Shown: positions 17,104 to 26,135 of the stretch, one piece after another
Layout: each line of letters starts with the position of its first letter
Numbering within the stretch: position 1 is the first letter of the stretch
NCBI GenBank assembly: GCA_964454675.1
Contig: CAYVUB010000007.1
Span: 37,074 to 101,073 of the forward strand
Reading direction: 5' to 3'
From: CAYVUB01 sp964454675
Lineage (GTDB): Bacteria; Bacteroidota; Bacteroidia; Flavobacteriales; Flavobacteriaceae
Length of the DNA stretch: 64,000 bases
Position numbers and translations under genes: made by a program
Notes under the pieces: generated by a model
Databases searched by the model: none
Seen by the model: the letters and a program-made list of their open reading frames with translations, nothing else
Told to the model about the DNA's origin: nothing

Positions 17104-19836
17104 CTATCTGCTTAAATAAAAATTGCCCTGAAATGGTGCAGTTATGCCATCACGTGGGTCAAACACATAAAAATAAACACCTGACGGCAATCTGTTGCCA
17201 ATGGTCATTGACACATTTGAAGTACCATTAAATAATGGCGTGTTTCTATTGCCTTTATATACTTTGGTACCATAACGGTTATATATGTTTATTTCAAAAT
17301 TTGGGAATGCATCCGGCAAATTGCATAAATCCAATACATCATTTTCGCCATCGCCATTATCAGATACACCATCGTTGATACAAAGTTCACAATTAGGGTG
17401 GTCTAACGGAAGAAGCGTTACTATAATTTGTGTTCTTGCAGATTCACAACCATTTTCATCAATTGCCGACACGAAATAATCTTCACCATTGATTAAAAGT
17501 GTATTAAATGGTAACGGATTGTTATCTGTAGCGGTATCATACCAATTAAAATCATCATCAGTCGTTAATACTAAATCCTGAATGGTTGCACCATCGCTTG
17601 CACAAAATGTTTGGTTGACACTTGTTGGTGGTTGCAATTCATTAATAGTAATTGTTATGAGTGAAAACGATAAAGAACAAATTTGATTTCCCTGAATTTG
17701 ATATTCAAAATTATAAATACCTGATTGTAATTGGGTCAAATCCAAAATACTTCCGGATAAAGCATTGGTGTTGTCTAAATCGATAAATATACCACCGGAA
17801 TCTGCTTGCAAATCCAAAACATTTAATAAATCTATCTGTAAATCAGAGTTGCAAACTGTTTCCTGAACATCACTACCTGTATTCGGTTTTTGATGGACTA
17901 CAACCGTTACAGTGGTTGAATTTCCACCACACAATACATTATCCGGAACGGTATAAATATAATTTCCGGCAACTGATGAACTTGGGTCAAAAATCGCAGT
18001 ATTATCCGTTGTGCTAAATCCGTTCGGGCCTGTCCAAATCCCATTTATATTGACATCGCCTGTTAATGTATCAAACAAATTAAACGGATTTTCATCACTA
18101 CAAACCTCAACCGTTGCACCAATACCGGAACGATACTGTTCATATATGATAAAAGTCAAATCAGCACTATCAATACACCCATTTTCGGTAGTTGTGGTAT
18201 AGTTAAAATTGAATGTTTGCTGATGGTCAATTGGTGGTAGCGTAAATGGATTTTCAATAACATTTCCTGTGTCTAAGTCTATCCAAACACCTAATGACCC
18301 TTGGTAAATTGGGTCATCAATACCATTTGTATTTAAAAGTGTGATCAAATTGGTTGGCACAGAAAAATCAGATTCACAAAACGCTAAAATACCGGTATCT
18401 TCACCTGCATACAAATACGGATTTATTATAAGTGTTACCAAAGCTGATTCAGGACTGCAAGGACTTAACAAATTTGAACAAACATACGTTGGCGAAACAG
18501 TATATTCGAACACGTACGTACCAGCATCGGCATTGGTAATGTTTGACACATTAATAGTTCCTTGATAGGTATATCCTGGATCTTCATCAGTTGTACAGAT
18601 ATTGCCAGTATTGGTAATCAAGCCTAAATTTGAGGGTCCTGACACGAACGCCCAATTAGTACAATCATCACTCGGATAATCAAACAAAATTCCATTTTCA
18701 GTAGTAAAAACAATTTGGTCGTATAAATTTATCGTTTGAGGTTGTGTTCCATCAGTACAGATTTCTAAAGGTTGTGGTTGAGAAAACGGCCTGATATCTT
18801 CAAAGAATGTAAACTCAACTGTTGATTCTTTATCCGGGCAATCTGATAATGTAGCTCTGGCATCAACCATATAAGTAAAGCCATAAGTTACGCAGCCAAA
18901 ACGCGGATTGTTCTGAACCAGATCATCATAAATTTCGCGTAAATTAATAGTTGAATCTGAAGGTCCAGATAATTGTCCTGTTGGGTCATTCATCCACAAC
19001 CAAACACCTTCTAAATCTTCTCCAATTAGGTATTGATCATCCAGCAAGTCAATGTCTGCATCATAAACACCGGCCAGCATTTCACTCTCACAAATTGAAA
19101 TATTTGCCGCAATACCCGATTGTACATCTCGAATGACTTCCACTTTAAAATTCACGGTTGCAGATGTATCACACGGTGAAATACCCGGAACTGTATAACT
19201 AAATTCAAACACATCAAATTCAATCAGGTTACCAAAAGGCACGTACGGAATTTGCGCTTCAAAAGTTCCATTTTGACTTAGGCCGATAAAATTTGAAGCA
19301 GCACCCATATTTCCAATAAAAGCCCAAACCCCATTTTGATGTGGCGAAGGCAATGACTCAAACACTTGAAATAAATCAAATTCTCCAACAGTTGCTTCAC
19401 ATATTGTTACGTTTGCTGAATTAGGTCCTGATGGTGGCAACGGCACACCTTGAAATGGACCTATAACAACATTTAAACTTGCAATAAGGTCATTTGGACA
19501 GCCAGAATTAGGATCTAAAAATAAGAATTGAAATGTATCTTGAGAAGTAGAAGAAATATCCAAATTCCACGAAAACAAATCGCCTGTCAATTCGTCTATT
19601 GCAAAATTAAAATCAGGGTCAAACCAAAAACCGGAAGCCAAAGAAATTGGCGTAACGCCTGGAAGTGCGTTATATTCTTCATAAAGATTAATGATTCCGT
19701 CGGGAAACCCATCAGAATCATAATCTATTTGGGTCATATCACAAATGTAAATGGTTTCAACAGTATTACATTGTGCATTGGTTTCAACTACAAAAAATAA
19801 AAATAGTAGAAAACAGAGTAATTTTTTATGCCTCAA
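17104..19836 (-). CDS. T9SS type B (CHU_C) surface protein, 910 aa (surface triad 1)
   Basis: Secreted surface protein with signal peptide KKLLCFLLFLFFVVETNAQ and a long region of Ig-like and PKD-like beta domains, rich in Thr, Asn and Cys. The C-terminal CHU_C sorting domain is at about 822-910: GENDVLDLCNLPDAFPNFEI, then NIYNRYGTKVYKG, ending FQGNFYLSR. Such domains direct export through the type IX system. Translation appears to start at TTG 19836. Direct coupling to the PorP/SprF gene (1-base gap) suggests that protein is its export or anchoring partner. A role in gliding or attachment is inferred from the family. The Asp- and Asn-rich repeats suggest calcium binding but no motif proves it. 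Confidence 0.9.
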   Translation of the reverse strand: MRHKKLLCFLLFLFFVVETNAQCNTVETIYICDMTQIDYDSDGFPDGIINLYEEYNALPGVTPISLASGFWFDPDFNFAIDELTGDLFSWNLDISSTSQDTFQFLFLDPNSGCPNDLIASLNVVIGPFQGVPLPPSGPNSANVTICEATVGEFDLFQVFESLPSPHQNGVWAFIGNMGAASNFIGLSQNGTFEAQIPYVPFGNLIEFDVFEFSYTVPGISPCDTSATVNFKVEVIRDVQSGIAANISICESEMLAGVYDADIDLLDDQYLIGEDLEGVWLWMNDPTGQLSGPSDSTINLREIYDDLVQNNPRFGCVTYGFTYMVDARATLSDCPDKESTVEFTFFEDIRPFSQPQPLEICTDGTQPQTINLYDQIVFTTENGILFDYPSDDCTNWAFVSGPSNLGLITNTGNICTTDEDPGYTYQGTINVSNITNADAGTYVFEYTVSPTYVCSNLLSPCSPESALVTLIINPYLYAGEDTGILAFCESDFSVPTNLITLLNTNGIDDPIYQGSLGVWIDLDTGNVIENPFTLPPIDHQQTFNFNYTTTTENGCIDSADLTFIIYEQYRSGIGATVEVCSDENPFNLFDTLTGDVNINGIWTGPNGFSTTDNTAIFDPSSSVAGNYIYTVPDNVLCGGNSTTVTVVVHQKPNTGSDVQETVCNSDLQIDLLNVLDLQADSGGIFIDLDNTNALSGSILDLTQLQSGIYNFEYQIQGNQICSLSFSLITITINELQPPTSVNQTFCASDGATIQDLVLTTDDDFNWYDTATDNNPLPFNTLLINGEDYFVSAIDENGCESARTQIIVTLLPLDHPNCELCINDGVSDNGDGENDVLDLCNLPDAFPNFEINIYNRYGTKVYKGNRNTPLFNGTSNVSMTIGNRLPSGVYFYVFDPRDGITAPFQGNFYLSR

Positions 19837-19914
19837 AGCGTCAATTATTTTGATGCAATATAGTTATTTATCGATAAAATGCTTACAAATTTCTGTAAGA
19901 AAATTACTAATGTT

Positions 19915-20601
19915 CTATGGTGTAGAATTTGAAACTTGCAGAAGTTTGCCATTATAATATTTGTTCCCGTTAAGGGAAAAATCATAAATATAATTGGCCA
20001 TTTCTTGTGCAGAGGTGTTGGCTTTATAACCGGGAAAAGCCTCTTCCAGCATTTCGGTTTGAACGGCTCCTAATGCCAAAACGTTGAACGATGGCCCGGA
20101 ATCCTTATATTCTTCCGCTAATAACTCTGTAAGTGTGATGACTGCTGCTTTACTCGAACTGTATGCTGCAAGTCCGGGAAATTTCATACTGCCTTGAACA
20201 CCACCCATAGAACTTATGGTTACTACGTGCCCATCTTTTTTCATAAACGGAATGACTTTTCTTGTCAATTCGGCTACACCAAATACATTGGTTTTGTAAA
20301 CCATTTCAAAATCTGAGATTGTGGTTTCAGAAAATGACTTATTGAGTAGTTGCCCGGCATTATTAATTAAAATATCAACATGATTCCATTTCGTTTTTAT
20401 AAAATCGGACACAATTTGATAGGCTTCAGAATCGCATAAATCAAAAGGAAAAGTGGTCACATTATCCAATTGTTGGATTTTAATTGGCAACTCATTTCGT
20501 GACAGCGCCAAAACCTGATGTCCCTGGCTTGCAAAAAGTTTTACCAACTCAAAACCAATGCCTCTGCTGGTTCCGGTAATAATGACGTTTTTACTCTTCA
20601 T
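19915..20601 (-). CDS. Short-chain dehydrogenase/reductase
   Basis: Classical SDR, 228 aa. The Rossmann motif TGTSRGIG is at 10-17, with NNAG near 81-84, the catalytic Ser in TISSMGG and the YSSSK catalytic Tyr/Lys pair (AAYSSSKAAV). It oxidises or reduces an unknown alcohol or carbonyl with NAD(P)H in the cytoplasm. Its start overlaps the end of the M28 peptidase gene by 11 bases, so the pair is cotranscribed and probably translationally coupled. The substrate cannot be assigned. Confidence 0.9.
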   Translation of the reverse strand: MKSKNVIITGTSRGIGFELVKLFASQGHQVLALSRNELPIKIQQLDNVTTFPFDLCDSEAYQIVSDFIKTKWNHVDILINNAGQLLNKSFSETTISDFEMVYKTNVFGVAELTRKVIPFMKKDGHVVTISSMGGVQGSMKFPGLAAYSSSKAAVITLTELLAEEYKDSGPSFNVLALGAVQTEMLEEAFPGYKANTSAQEMANYIYDFSLNGNKYYNGKLLQVSNSTP

Positions 20602-21547
20602 TCATCACAATTTCTTTGGTTGATGTATTGCAAATAGCTTCAACTGCCGGAATTAGTTTGTTAACCAAACCAGCCATGTGTTCATAATCCTGCTTGTCTG
20701 CTTCATCGCCTACCTGATGGTAATGGTCATAATTTGATAAATCGCATGTAGAAACGGTATGGCTCGGCAACTTAAACGCTTCATAAAACGGGTAATTATC
20801 AGACGCTCTGAACAGGTTGTATTTCTTAGAAACATCTGATGCACCTATAAGTTTTTCGCCTGCATACTCATTGATTTTTGCTGCCATATTAGACAACTCA
20901 TAGCCTGTTAAAAATGCTGTATAATCTCTGTCTTTAAACGGCACGCCTATCATTTCGATATTAACTACCGTATAAAGGTCGATATTTTCAGATTTTAATT
21001 TGTCTGCCAGATGTTTAGAACCTAAAAGCCCCATTTCTTCGGCAGAAAAAAGCACCACAATCACACTGCGCTTATTGTTTTTTGCCGCTGCCAACTGTCT
21101 TGAAATAGCCAGCACGGCACTTGTTCCCGTAGCGTTATCATTGGCACCGTTGGCAATAGAATCACCGGCTACTTTTTTCCCGAAACCTATATGGTCATAA
21201 TGTGCACCAAGGATGACAATTTCGTTTTTAAGCTTTACATCGGTACCTTCTATAAATCCTACGATGTTAAATGCAGGTTTTTCTCTTGCGGTAAAATGGT
21301 CTCTGTACGTATCGTAATACGGTTTGATGCCGTAGCTTGCAAGTTCTTTTTCAATAAAAACCGCTGCGTCTTCTATACCTTGGGTTCCTGTGTTTCTTCC
21401 TGATAAATTATCGGAAGCTAAAAAAGAAACAATCGTTTGTAATTGTGATGCGGTTACGGATGATGCTTCGACAGCAGGTGCGTTTTGAACAGATTTACAT
21501 CCTGTAAACAGCAGTAAAAGGACTAAAAAACGTAAAAGGTTTTTCAT
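20591..21547 (-). CDS. M28 family zinc aminopeptidase, lipoprotein
   Basis: Zinc exopeptidase of family M28, 318 aa. The lipobox LFTGC puts the lipidated cysteine at residue 17, so the enzyme is membrane-anchored. Metal-binding and catalytic motifs are present: GAHYDHIGFG, NGANDNATGTSAV and FSAEEMGLLGS, with a distal His in DHYHQVGDE. It should remove N-terminal residues from peptides in the periplasm or at the surface. It is the first gene of a two-gene operon with the SDR gene. The substrate is not predictable; M28 lipoproteins are common in flavobacteria. Confidence 0.92.
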   Translation of the reverse strand: MKNLLRFLVLLLLFTGCKSVQNAPAVEASSVTASQLQTIVSFLASDNLSGRNTGTQGIEDAAVFIEKELASYGIKPYYDTYRDHFTAREKPAFNIVGFIEGTDVKLKNEIVILGAHYDHIGFGKKVAGDSIANGANDNATGTSAVLAISRQLAAAKNNKRSVIVVLFSAEEMGLLGSKHLADKLKSENIDLYTVVNIEMIGVPFKDRDYTAFLTGYELSNMAAKINEYAGEKLIGASDVSKKYNLFRASDNYPFYEAFKLPSHTVSTCDLSNYDHYHQVGDEADKQDYEHMAGLVNKLIPAVEAICNTSTKEIVMNEE

Positions 21548-21708
21548 GGTTGTTTCATTGATTGAGTTAATGGCTAAAGATAAAAAAATCCTTTGTTAAA
21601 TATGTAACGCAGATTAATATTATAAATCAAAGCATCGATGTTTTTGTGTGTTCTTCGGAAAACCTGACCGACAGCAAGGCTAATAAACGGGCAACCCAAC
21701 TTTTTACA

Positions 21709-21716
21709 TATCTTTG
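21709..21716 (+). promoter_or_regulatory. Bacteroidota -7 element (TATCTTTG) of the helicase gene
   Basis: An exact TAnnTTTG match, 16 bases upstream of the ATG at 21733. The expected transcription start falls after the longer upstream start candidate at 21646, supporting the shorter protein. No good TTTG -33 box is visible. Confidence 0.55.
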
Positions 21717-21732
21717 CAGAAACATTTTTTCA

Positions 21733-22974
21733 ATGTCATTCAAAGACTTACACCTCAACAAGCCCATTTTAAAAGCCTTAGACCTTACAGGTTACGATAC
21801 GCCTACATTGGTACAATCGCAGGTTATCCCTTTGGTATTGGAACAAAAAGACGTACTGGCTTCTGCCCAGACCGGCACCGGAAAAACAGCAGCGTTTGCA
21901 TTACCAATGTTACAACGCTTGTTTGACAAGCAGGATGCCGTAAAAAAAGGAAAAAAAATACGTGCATTGGTTGTCACGCCCACACGCGAACTGGCAATAC
22001 AAATTGATGAAAATTTTAAAACCTACGGAAAATATACCAACCTGCGCAGTACGGTTGTGTTTGGCGGTGCATCTATCGAGCCGCAAATTGATATTTTAAA
22101 AAAAGGTGTCGATATTCTTATAGCAACGCCCGGACGTTTGCTGGATTTACATAAGCAAGACTATATCAACTTAGAACATATAGAAACCCTGGTTTTGGAT
22201 GAAGCCGATTTGATGCTCGATATGGGTTTTATTGATGATGTTAAAAAAATTGAACGTTTATGTCCTACGGATAAACAGATTTTAATGTTTTCGGCAACGA
22301 TGCCATTTAAAGTAGAACAGCTGGCAAATACCATTTTAAAATCGCCCGAGCGTATTGAAGTTTCGCCTACATCATCGGCTGCAAAAAATGTGAGCCAAGT
22401 ATTGTATTATGTACCAAAGCGTAACAAAATAGAATTGTGCCTGCATTTGCTTCGTAATACGATTAAAGGCAACATCCTTATTTTCAGACGTACCAAATTT
22501 GGTGTTGACAAATTAGAACAAACCTTAATAAAAAACGGCTATAAGGTAGAAAGTTTTCACGGCGATAAAAATCAAAGCGACCGGCAAACGGCTTTAAATA
22601 AATTTAAAAACAAAGACGTCAATATTCTTATTGCTACAGATGTTGCCGCCCGAGGTCTGGACATTGACAATCTTGATGCAGTGGTCAATTTTGATATGCC
22701 AAACGTTCCGGAAACTTACGTGCATCGTATAGGACGAACCGGCCGTGCGGGCAACTTCGGCACAGCGTATTCATTGTGTTCTGCCGATGAAAAAGTATAT
22801 ATCAAGACCATTCAACAAGTAATAAACGTACAAATTCCTGTTGAAGACAATCATCCGTATCCTTTAGACCCAAAAGCAAAACCTGAGGTCCATAAGAAAA
22901 AAGAAGGCGCAAGTAAATACAAAAAAGGACGTAAAGGCGAAGGTGCCAAAAAGAATAAAAAACGTTGGTATTAG
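21733..22974 (+). CDS. DEAD-box ATP-dependent RNA helicase
   Basis: RNA helicase of the RhlE-like DEAD-box group, 413 aa. Ordered motifs are the Q motif region (PTLVQSQVIPL), AQTGTGKTAA, PTRELAIQ, DEADLMLDMGF, FSATMP, ATDVAARGLDI and HRIGRTGRAG. A basic tail of about 40 residues (rich in KK and KGR) would bind RNA. It should unwind RNA duplexes during ribosome assembly or mRNA turnover. The ATG at 21733 (MSFKDLHLN) is chosen over the open frame from 21646, because family proteins begin there and a -7 promoter element lies between the two. Confidence 0.93.
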   Translation: MSFKDLHLNKPILKALDLTGYDTPTLVQSQVIPLVLEQKDVLASAQTGTGKTAAFALPMLQRLFDKQDAVKKGKKIRALVVTPTRELAIQIDENFKTYGKYTNLRSTVVFGGASIEPQIDILKKGVDILIATPGRLLDLHKQDYINLEHIETLVLDEADLMLDMGFIDDVKKIERLCPTDKQILMFSATMPFKVEQLANTILKSPERIEVSPTSSAAKNVSQVLYYVPKRNKIELCLHLLRNTIKGNILIFRRTKFGVDKLEQTLIKNGYKVESFHGDKNQSDRQTALNKFKNKDVNILIATDVAARGLDIDNLDAVVNFDMPNVPETYVHRIGRTGRAGNFGTAYSLCSADEKVYIKTIQQVINVQIPVEDNHPYPLDPKAKPEVHKKKEGASKYKKGRKGEGAKKNKKRWY

Positions 22975-23076
22975 TAATTAAATTACGGTTTTCGATTTAC
23001 GATTTACGATTTTGATGAGCGGAATCGAAGTCATGATTTACGACTTAACAACTCCAACTCAACAACTAACAAACTC

Positions 23077-23826
23077 TTAAAACGCATTCACGATGGCAAA
23101 AAAATCGGCTGCGTTGAGTGATGCTCCGCCAATTAATCCGCCGTCAACATCGGGTTTTGAGAAAATCTCTTTGGCGTTGCCCGGCTTAACACTTCCGCCG
23201 TACAAAATAGATACTTGCTGCGCCAGATTGTCACCGTAAGTTTCTGAAATGGTTTTTCTTATAAATGCGTGCATATCCTGCGCCTGCTCGGGTGTGGCAG
23301 TCTCACCGGTTCCAATTGCCCAAACAGGTTCGTAAGCCAAAACAATGTGTTTAAATGCTGATGCCGGCAGATGAAACAAGGCATTTTTAATTTGGCTTTC
23401 TACGACATTTTCGTGGTTATTTGCTTTTCTGTCGTTAAGTTCTTCACCAAAACAAAAGATAACACGCATCTCATTTTTAAGAGCGGCATCTACTTTTTTA
23501 GCCAGCATTTCATCGGTTTCATTAAAGTAAGCTCTGCGCTCGCTGTGTCCTAAAATAACGGTTTGAATGCCGATACTTTTAAGCATGCCCGCACTTACTT
23601 CGCCTGTATAAGCACCGGATTCTGCAAAATGCATATTTTGGGCAATTACCTCAATAGGATAGTCGCGCAATGCTATAAAACTATGCCAAAGATTGGTAAA
23701 TGACGGCGCTATCATCACCTCGGCATTTGAGGTTTGATGCTGCTTTTTTAAATCGGTTATTAACGTTTCTGTTAAAGGCAAATCGTTGGTCATTTTCCAG
23801 TTTCCTGCTACTATGTGTTTTCTCAT
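23077..23826 (-). CDS. tpiA: Triosephosphate isomerase
   Basis: Interconverts dihydroxyacetone phosphate and glyceraldehyde-3-phosphate in glycolysis and gluconeogenesis. It is a 249-aa TIM barrel with the catalytic Lys11 in AGNWKM, His in GHSERR near 95 and Glu in AYEPVWAIGTG near 167, plus the phosphate-binding end LYGGSVKPGN and GLIGGASL. Length is normal. It is the last gene of a minus-strand run beginning with the DUF1599 gene, 50 bases after the permease gene stop. It converges with the helicase gene; the 102-bp gap has short TTTACGA repeats but no clear terminator. Confidence 0.97.
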   Translation of the reverse strand: MRKHIVAGNWKMTNDLPLTETLITDLKKQHQTSNAEVMIAPSFTNLWHSFIALRDYPIEVIAQNMHFAESGAYTGEVSAGMLKSIGIQTVILGHSERRAYFNETDEMLAKKVDAALKNEMRVIFCFGEELNDRKANNHENVVESQIKNALFHLPASAFKHIVLAYEPVWAIGTGETATPEQAQDMHAFIRKTISETYGDNLAQQVSILYGGSVKPGNAKEIFSKPDVDGGLIGGASLNAADFFAIVNAF

Positions 23827-23876
23827 GATGTGTTGCTGACCTTCTTATATTGAAGGAACTTTTGCTTAAAAAATTA

Positions 23877-24953
23877 TTATTCCAATTTCACTTTCGGGTC
23901 CAACCAGGCATAAATAATATCTACAAAAATATTGATAATTATAAATACCGAAGCAATTACCAGTACCGAACCCATGATTACCGGTAAATCTAAAGTGTTT
24001 AGTGCATTGACAATTTCTTTTCCGAGACCATTCCAACCAAAAATATATTCGACAAAAACGGCACCCGCAAGCATCGAAGCAAACCAACCCGAAATGGCTG
24101 TTACCACAGGATTTAAGGCATTTTTAACGGCGTGCTTTTTGATGATTTGAAATTCGCTCAATCCTTTGGCTCTGGCAGTACGAATATAATCCTGATTTAA
24201 AATTTCCAATAGTGAATTGCGCATTAACTGAATGACCACAGCCAACGGACGAATACCTAAAACTATGGCAGGCAATATCAGGTTTTTCCATTTTATATGC
24301 ATCGCTTCGCCATAATCATCCAACTCATACAAACTGCCTGTCATTTCTAAATTGGTGTATTTGTGTAATACAAACCCAAAAAACCACGCAAACAAAATCG
24401 CGCTAAAAAACGACGGCACGCTCATCCCAAACGTACTTATTACCTGAATGGCTTTGTCGAGCCACCGGTCTTTGAACAATGCCGAAATGATACCCAGAAA
24501 AATTCCCGTAACTATCGCAATGCATATTGCAGAAACAGCCAGCACAAAGGTATTTGGCAAGGTTTCGGCAATAACCTGATTGACTTTTTTTCCTTGTTTG
24601 GTAAAGGATTCACGTAAGTATGGAAATTTTAAAGCTGTTGTAGTGTTCCCTATACTTAACAAGGTTAAAGCATTGTATTTTCCTTCTCTTAAAAATGTGT
24701 AATCCTCTTGATTTTTAGAATGAAATGACACAGGCGACAAATCATTCAAATAATACAAATACTGCGTGCTTAAGGGTTTATCAAAACCATATTTTTGTTT
24801 GATAACTGCCAGTTGCAGGCTGTCTTCATTTTGCCCGAGCATCATTTGCGCAGGATCGCCGGGCAATACATTGAACAGAAAAAAAATGACCGTCACTACC
24901 CCAAAAAGCGTGAGTAAGGCGTAAAAAATCTTATGTGCTAAATAGCGTATCAG
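23877..24953 (-). CDS. ABC transporter permease, DppB/OppB type
   Basis: Inner-membrane permease of the dipeptide/oligopeptide family. The usual family N-terminus (LIRYLAHKIFYALLTLFGVV) is encoded upstream of the GTG at 24896, and no ATG, GTG or TTG precedes it in frame before a stop codon (24966-24968). Translation therefore probably begins at CTG 24953, giving 358 aa. Key features are FNVLPGDPAQMMLGQNED, five or six later membrane segments and the cytoplasmic EAA-type loop (RTARAKGLSEFQIIKKHAVKNAL). No second permease, ATPase or binding protein gene is adjacent, so its partners must be encoded elsewhere. Peptide import is the family role; its substrate is unknown. Confidence 0.85.
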   Translation of the reverse strand: MIRYLAHKIFYALLTLFGVVTVIFFLFNVLPGDPAQMMLGQNEDSLQLAVIKQKYGFDKPLSTQYLYYLNDLSPVSFHSKNQEDYTFLREGKYNALTLLSIGNTTTALKFPYLRESFTKQGKKVNQVIAETLPNTFVLAVSAICIAIVTGIFLGIISALFKDRWLDKAIQVISTFGMSVPSFFSAILFAWFFGFVLHKYTNLEMTGSLYELDDYGEAMHIKWKNLILPAIVLGIRPLAVVIQLMRNSLLEILNQDYIRTARAKGLSEFQIIKKHAVKNALNPVVTAISGWFASMLAGAVFVEYIFGWNGLGKEIVNALNTLDLPVIMGSVLVIASVFIIINIFVDIIYAWLDPKVKLE

Positions 24954-24960
24954 GTTGTTT

Positions 24961-24990
24961 GTCGTTTAGTCGTTTGTCGTTTAGTCGTTT
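24961..24990. repeat. Tandem repeat, 15 bp x 2
   Basis: Two perfect copies of GTCGTTTAGTCGTTT lie directly upstream of the likely CTG start of the permease gene. Similar sequence continues imperfectly on both sides. Copy number could change by slippage. Confidence 0.7.
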
Positions 24991-25035
24991 GTTGTGGAGT
25001 TGAATGGCATCTTAACAACAAACAACTTTACAACT

Positions 25036-26130
25036 TTACAGTTTTAAATCATCCACATCATTCCAATGTGCTTTTTGGGTTACGGTGCCTTTGTTTAAAA
25101 CTACAACTCCCGGATTGGCACGTATGATGGTTTTCAATACTTTTTCGTCACACAGGTAAAAATCAAAATTAAGTTTATATTGTGATTTTACTTTTTGTTT
25201 CAATGCTTCGCCCGAAGCTGTTAATCCTATAACTGTATAGCCTTTTTTCAGTGCTTCATCAGAAAGTGTTTTGAGTTTTGCCAAGCCTTTTTCGTTTGAA
25301 TTTTTAAGGCTGTAAGTGACAATCATCAGCAGTTTTTCTTCTTCAAGAAAATAGGATGTTAAATCTTCTTCATCAGATTCTATGGAAAAATCGAGGATTT
25401 TCGGTTCGTCGCCGTCTCTTATAACCTTGGTATCGACGCTCACATAATCGCCATCAACCGAAGGATATGAGCCATTGGTCACAAATTTTTTATTTTCGCC
25501 GTTTACCTTAAAAGTCCAGGTGTATTCAACTTCAGGTTTTCGGGCATTTTCGGGCAAAGTCATATTTTTCTGGATATTATCGCCTATTTTATACGCCCTG
25601 AAATCTATTGCCGGCAAATGCTCCATCACATGATAGCCAAACCAAAGCGATGCAATAACGCTCAATGCTGCCAAAGCAACGGTAGGACGTTTACTGAGCA
25701 GCGGTTTTATATGCTTGATTCCGAAGAATAAAATAAGGATAAGCACCAAGAGGATAACGTCTTTGGTAAAACTTTCCCAAGGTGTCAGTTTTAGGGCATC
25801 ACCAAAACATCCACAGTCTTTTACCTTATCAAAATATGCCGAATAAAAGGTTAAAAACGTGAAGAATACAATCATAGCCAGCAAACTCCATACGGTAAAT
25901 TTCGGTTTGTAACCTATGAGCAGAAACACGCCCAGAACCACTTCAAAGACGACCATAAAAACAGAAATCGCCAATGCGTAAGGTTCCAAAAACGTAATGT
26001 TTAATACTTCGGCACTGAAATATTCTTCAAGTTTGTATGAAAATCCAAGCGGATCATTCAGTTTTATAAATCCGGAAATGATAAACAAGACTCCTACAAT
26101 AATTCGGGAAAGGTGAACTAAATACTTCAT
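25036..26130 (-). CDS. DoxX-like membrane protein with C-terminal thioredoxin-like domain (BT_3928 type)
   Basis: 364 aa. The N-terminal half has four DoxX/MauE-like membrane segments (HLSRIIVGVLFIISGFIKLNDP, about 60-90, about 95-115 and about 125-145) with a CGCFGD motif near 112. This motif is typical of MauE-like proteins that handle disulfides. The C-terminal part (about 240-360) resembles a thioredoxin fold but has no CxxC pair, so it is probably not a classical reductase. Family members (BT_3928 type) are common in Bacteroidota and often annotated DoxX; the precise role is unknown. It lies 5 bases after the DUF1599 gene. Confidence 0.8.
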   Translation of the reverse strand: MKYLVHLSRIIVGVLFIISGFIKLNDPLGFSYKLEEYFSAEVLNITFLEPYALAISVFMVVFEVVLGVFLLIGYKPKFTVWSLLAMIVFFTFLTFYSAYFDKVKDCGCFGDALKLTPWESFTKDVILLVLILILFFGIKHIKPLLSKRPTVALAALSVIASLWFGYHVMEHLPAIDFRAYKIGDNIQKNMTLPENARKPEVEYTWTFKVNGENKKFVTNGSYPSVDGDYVSVDTKVIRDGDEPKILDFSIESDEEDLTSYFLEEEKLLMIVTYSLKNSNEKGLAKLKTLSDEALKKGYTVIGLTASGEALKQKVKSQYKLNFDFYLCDEKVLKTIIRANPGVVVLNKGTVTQKAHWNDVDDLKL

Positions 26131-26135
26131 AGACT

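Noticed and set aside
22975..23076. Repeat array of TTTACGA units after the helicase gene
   Set aside because: Only two or three imperfect units; too short to support a functional repeat call.
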